Source: an uncultured Fluviicola sp. (GTDB taxonomy: Bacteria > Bacteroidota > Bacteroidia > Flavobacteriales > Crocinitomicaceae). From it: a DNA stretch of 64,000 nt. Below the pieces are notes generated by a model. That model was not told the origin of the DNA. It ran no database searches and saw only the letters and a list, made by a program, of their open reading frames with translations. Positions 62,941 to 64,000 of the stretch are shown here, one piece after another. Each line of letters begins with the position of its first letter. Within the stretch, counting starts at the first letter, position 1. Both the position numbers and the translations under genes were made by a program. The stretch spans positions 1 through 64,000 of the forward strand of contig NZ_CAMLDC010000016.1 in the NCBI RefSeq assembly GCF_946478805.1, given 5' to 3'.

Positions 62941-62964
62941 TTTGAAAATTTGAAAATTTGAAAA
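62941..62964. repeat. Three tandem copies of TTTGAAAA
   Basis: Perfect 8-base unit repeated three times between two converging genes, within a longer A/T-rich stretch (62885-62967) related to the other intergenic repeats. Confidence 0.7.
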
Positions 62965-62967
62965 TTC

Positions 62968-64000
62968 TTAGTCAAGTTCCGCAATTTTTGGCTTCTGATT
63001 GAAGAATTGTTGCTCCTGATAATTGACCACTTTGACACCCGGAAAATAATACAAGGCGATCTGAACGTAATTGAATCCGAACTTGGCCATTTTCATAGCA
63101 CCTTCCTGACACAAACCAACCCCGTGACCGTAACCTCTTCCCCTGAGAACCACATCGGCTCCTTCCGGATAGCAATTAAAAAATGTGGACTTCAATTTAA
63201 AATTCTCCCGGATATCCCTTAATGGAATTCCCAACCAAGGGTATTGATAAAATGCACATCTGTCGGGTTGATTGAAAGTATAGATCATCGGTCCCAAAAC
63301 AGAGTCGTTCACGGGATAATGGAAATTGCTTACCAGGTATTCCAGCCACTCCGTCTGAGGAATTCTCCGCTCCCACGTGGCTTGCTTGGTATAAATACAG
63401 AAAGTATCCTTAAACGTGCTTAAATAAGGGATCTTGTTGTTCCAGACATAATCGGGTTCGGAAGTCTGACCACCACAGTTCGCATGGAAATAGGCATCAA
63501 CCAAATGGTTGTGTTGATCCACCATGACCATTCCCTCCGTTTTCAGAACCGCGGAATCAATCATCGGATTCAGTCTCAACTGGTTGTGATAGGCCTGACA
63601 ATGCGTGCGGTCACACAAATCAAAACCTTCTTTCTGATGTCTCGTTTTGTACTTCAACGCGTATGTCCTGCTCATTAAAGCTTGCACTTTGTAATACTCA
63701 ATCTCTTTTCCACCACCACCTTCTGATTCTACAACTCCACTCAGGTAATTATTGATATCCACCAAATTGACGATTGTTAAAGCCCCATTTTGAACTGAAA
63801 TTTCCACATCATCCTTGTATTTCCGTTCTTTGACAACAGGAGTTTTGGTAGAATAGACCAAAGATTGATTGAGTTTGGTAGCAACCAAAAGTACTTTCGA
63901 AACCACAGCAACTTCATTCACCCCAATTTTAAGAGAGATCTGATTGTCGCCTGTAATCGATACATCTACAAATTCACTTGGTAAAATCGTCGCGAAAAGC
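62968..64000 (-). CDS. SpoIID/LytB-domain protein, N-terminus beyond the window
   Basis: At least 344 residues are visible. The frame is open through the right edge, and the GTG at 63921 is only an internal codon, because upstream codons read A-T-I-L-P-S-E-F-V-D-V-S-I-T-G-D and continue the domain. Y-L-S-G-V-V-E-S-E-G, K-V-Q-A-L-M-S-R-T-Y-A-L-K and the late G-R-G-Y-G-H-G-V-G-L-C-Q-E-G-A are the signature of SpoIID, a peptidoglycan lytic transglycosylase acting on denuded glycans. Probably a periplasmic cell-wall enzyme; the SPOR protein earlier in the window would recognise its product-type glycans. Confidence 0.88.
   Translation of the reverse strand, partial: LFATILPSEFVDVSITGDNQISLKIGVNEVAVVSKVLLVATKLNQSLVYSTKTPVVKERKYKDDVEISVQNGALTIVNLVDINNYLSGVVESEGGGGKEIEYYKVQALMSRTYALKYKTRHQKEGFDLCDRTHCQAYHNQLRLNPMIDSAVLKTEGMVMVDQHNHLVDAYFHANCGGQTSEPDYVWNNKIPYLSTFKDTFCIYTKQATWERRIPQTEWLEYLVSNFHYPVNDSVLGPMIYTFNQPDRCAFYQYPWLGIPLRDIRENFKLKSTFFNCYPEGADVVLRGRGYGHGVGLCQEGAMKMAKFGFNYVQIALYYFPGVKVVNYQEQQFFNQKPKIAELD

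Noticed and set aside
1..64000. CRISPR array, transposase, integrase or tRNA genes
   Set aside because: I looked for regular spaced repeats, transposase motifs and tRNA cloverleaf signals with a TTCRA loop and found none I could support by eye.

Overview
The window looks like chromosomal DNA of a Bacteroidota bacterium, most likely an environmental member of the Flavobacteriales (a Crocinitomicaceae/Fluviicola-like organism would fit; this is an inference from gene content, not a placement). Supporting signs are a type IX secretion (T9SS) lipoprotein of the PorW/SprE family, proteins with C-terminal T9SS sorting domains, a complete alternative complex III operon joined to an aa3-type oxidase, and repeated TAnnTTTG promoter boxes. 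No tRNA, rRNA, CRISPR array or transposase gene was recognised.

Layout. 1-3.7 kb: 3' part of porW/sprE, a CvpA-family membrane protein and yebC, all on the minus strand. 3.8-8.0 kb (plus): a secreted alpha/beta-hydrolase-like protein, a small conserved protein, the RseP site-2 protease and a secreted protein. 8.0-13.6 kb (minus): a CotH-kinase/lamin-tail T9SS cargo protein and a DUF1800/DUF1501 pair. 13.7-16.7 kb: queG, a secreted unknown and ruvB. 16.8-28.7 kb (minus): actABCDEF followed by cytochrome c oxidase subunits II and I, a quinol-to-oxygen respiratory module. 29-37.7 kb: SPOR protein, PP_4765-type flavoprotein and purT, a VTC/DUF4956 pair, a DUF2283-like protein, an outer-membrane beta-barrel protein and a long AsmA-family protein.

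37.9-52.6 kb is the accessory region. A RelE/ParE toxin-antitoxin pair lies at one end and a RES/Xre pair at the other. Between them is a minus-strand graspetide-type RiPP cluster of the 'grasp-with-spasm' kind. It comprises a 70-residue double-glycine precursor, an ATP-grasp ligase, a 63-residue linker protein, a SPASM-domain protein without a radical-SAM motif, an OmpA-like protein, two paralogous secreted proteins, and a dedicated C39-peptidase ABC transporter with HlyD and TolC partners. The maturation part is visibly more A/T-rich than its surroundings. Next to it lie three small helix-turn-helix genes; two are tandem duplicates with matching palindromic operators.

52.9-64 kb returns to core genes: an LTA-synthase-like phosphoglycerol transferase overlapping a YegS-like lipid kinase, a DUF1569/DinB-like protein, small secreted proteins, an EI24/CysZ-like membrane protein, the two methylmalonyl-CoA mutase subunits, a secreted TPR-like protein, an FtsB/DivIC-like division protein, and a SpoIID/LytB protein running off the right edge.

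The most interesting system is the RiPP cluster. Its core enzymes belong to a recognised type, but the peptide, the 63-residue protein, the paired secreted proteins and the OmpA-like protein are not things I can assign from known families.
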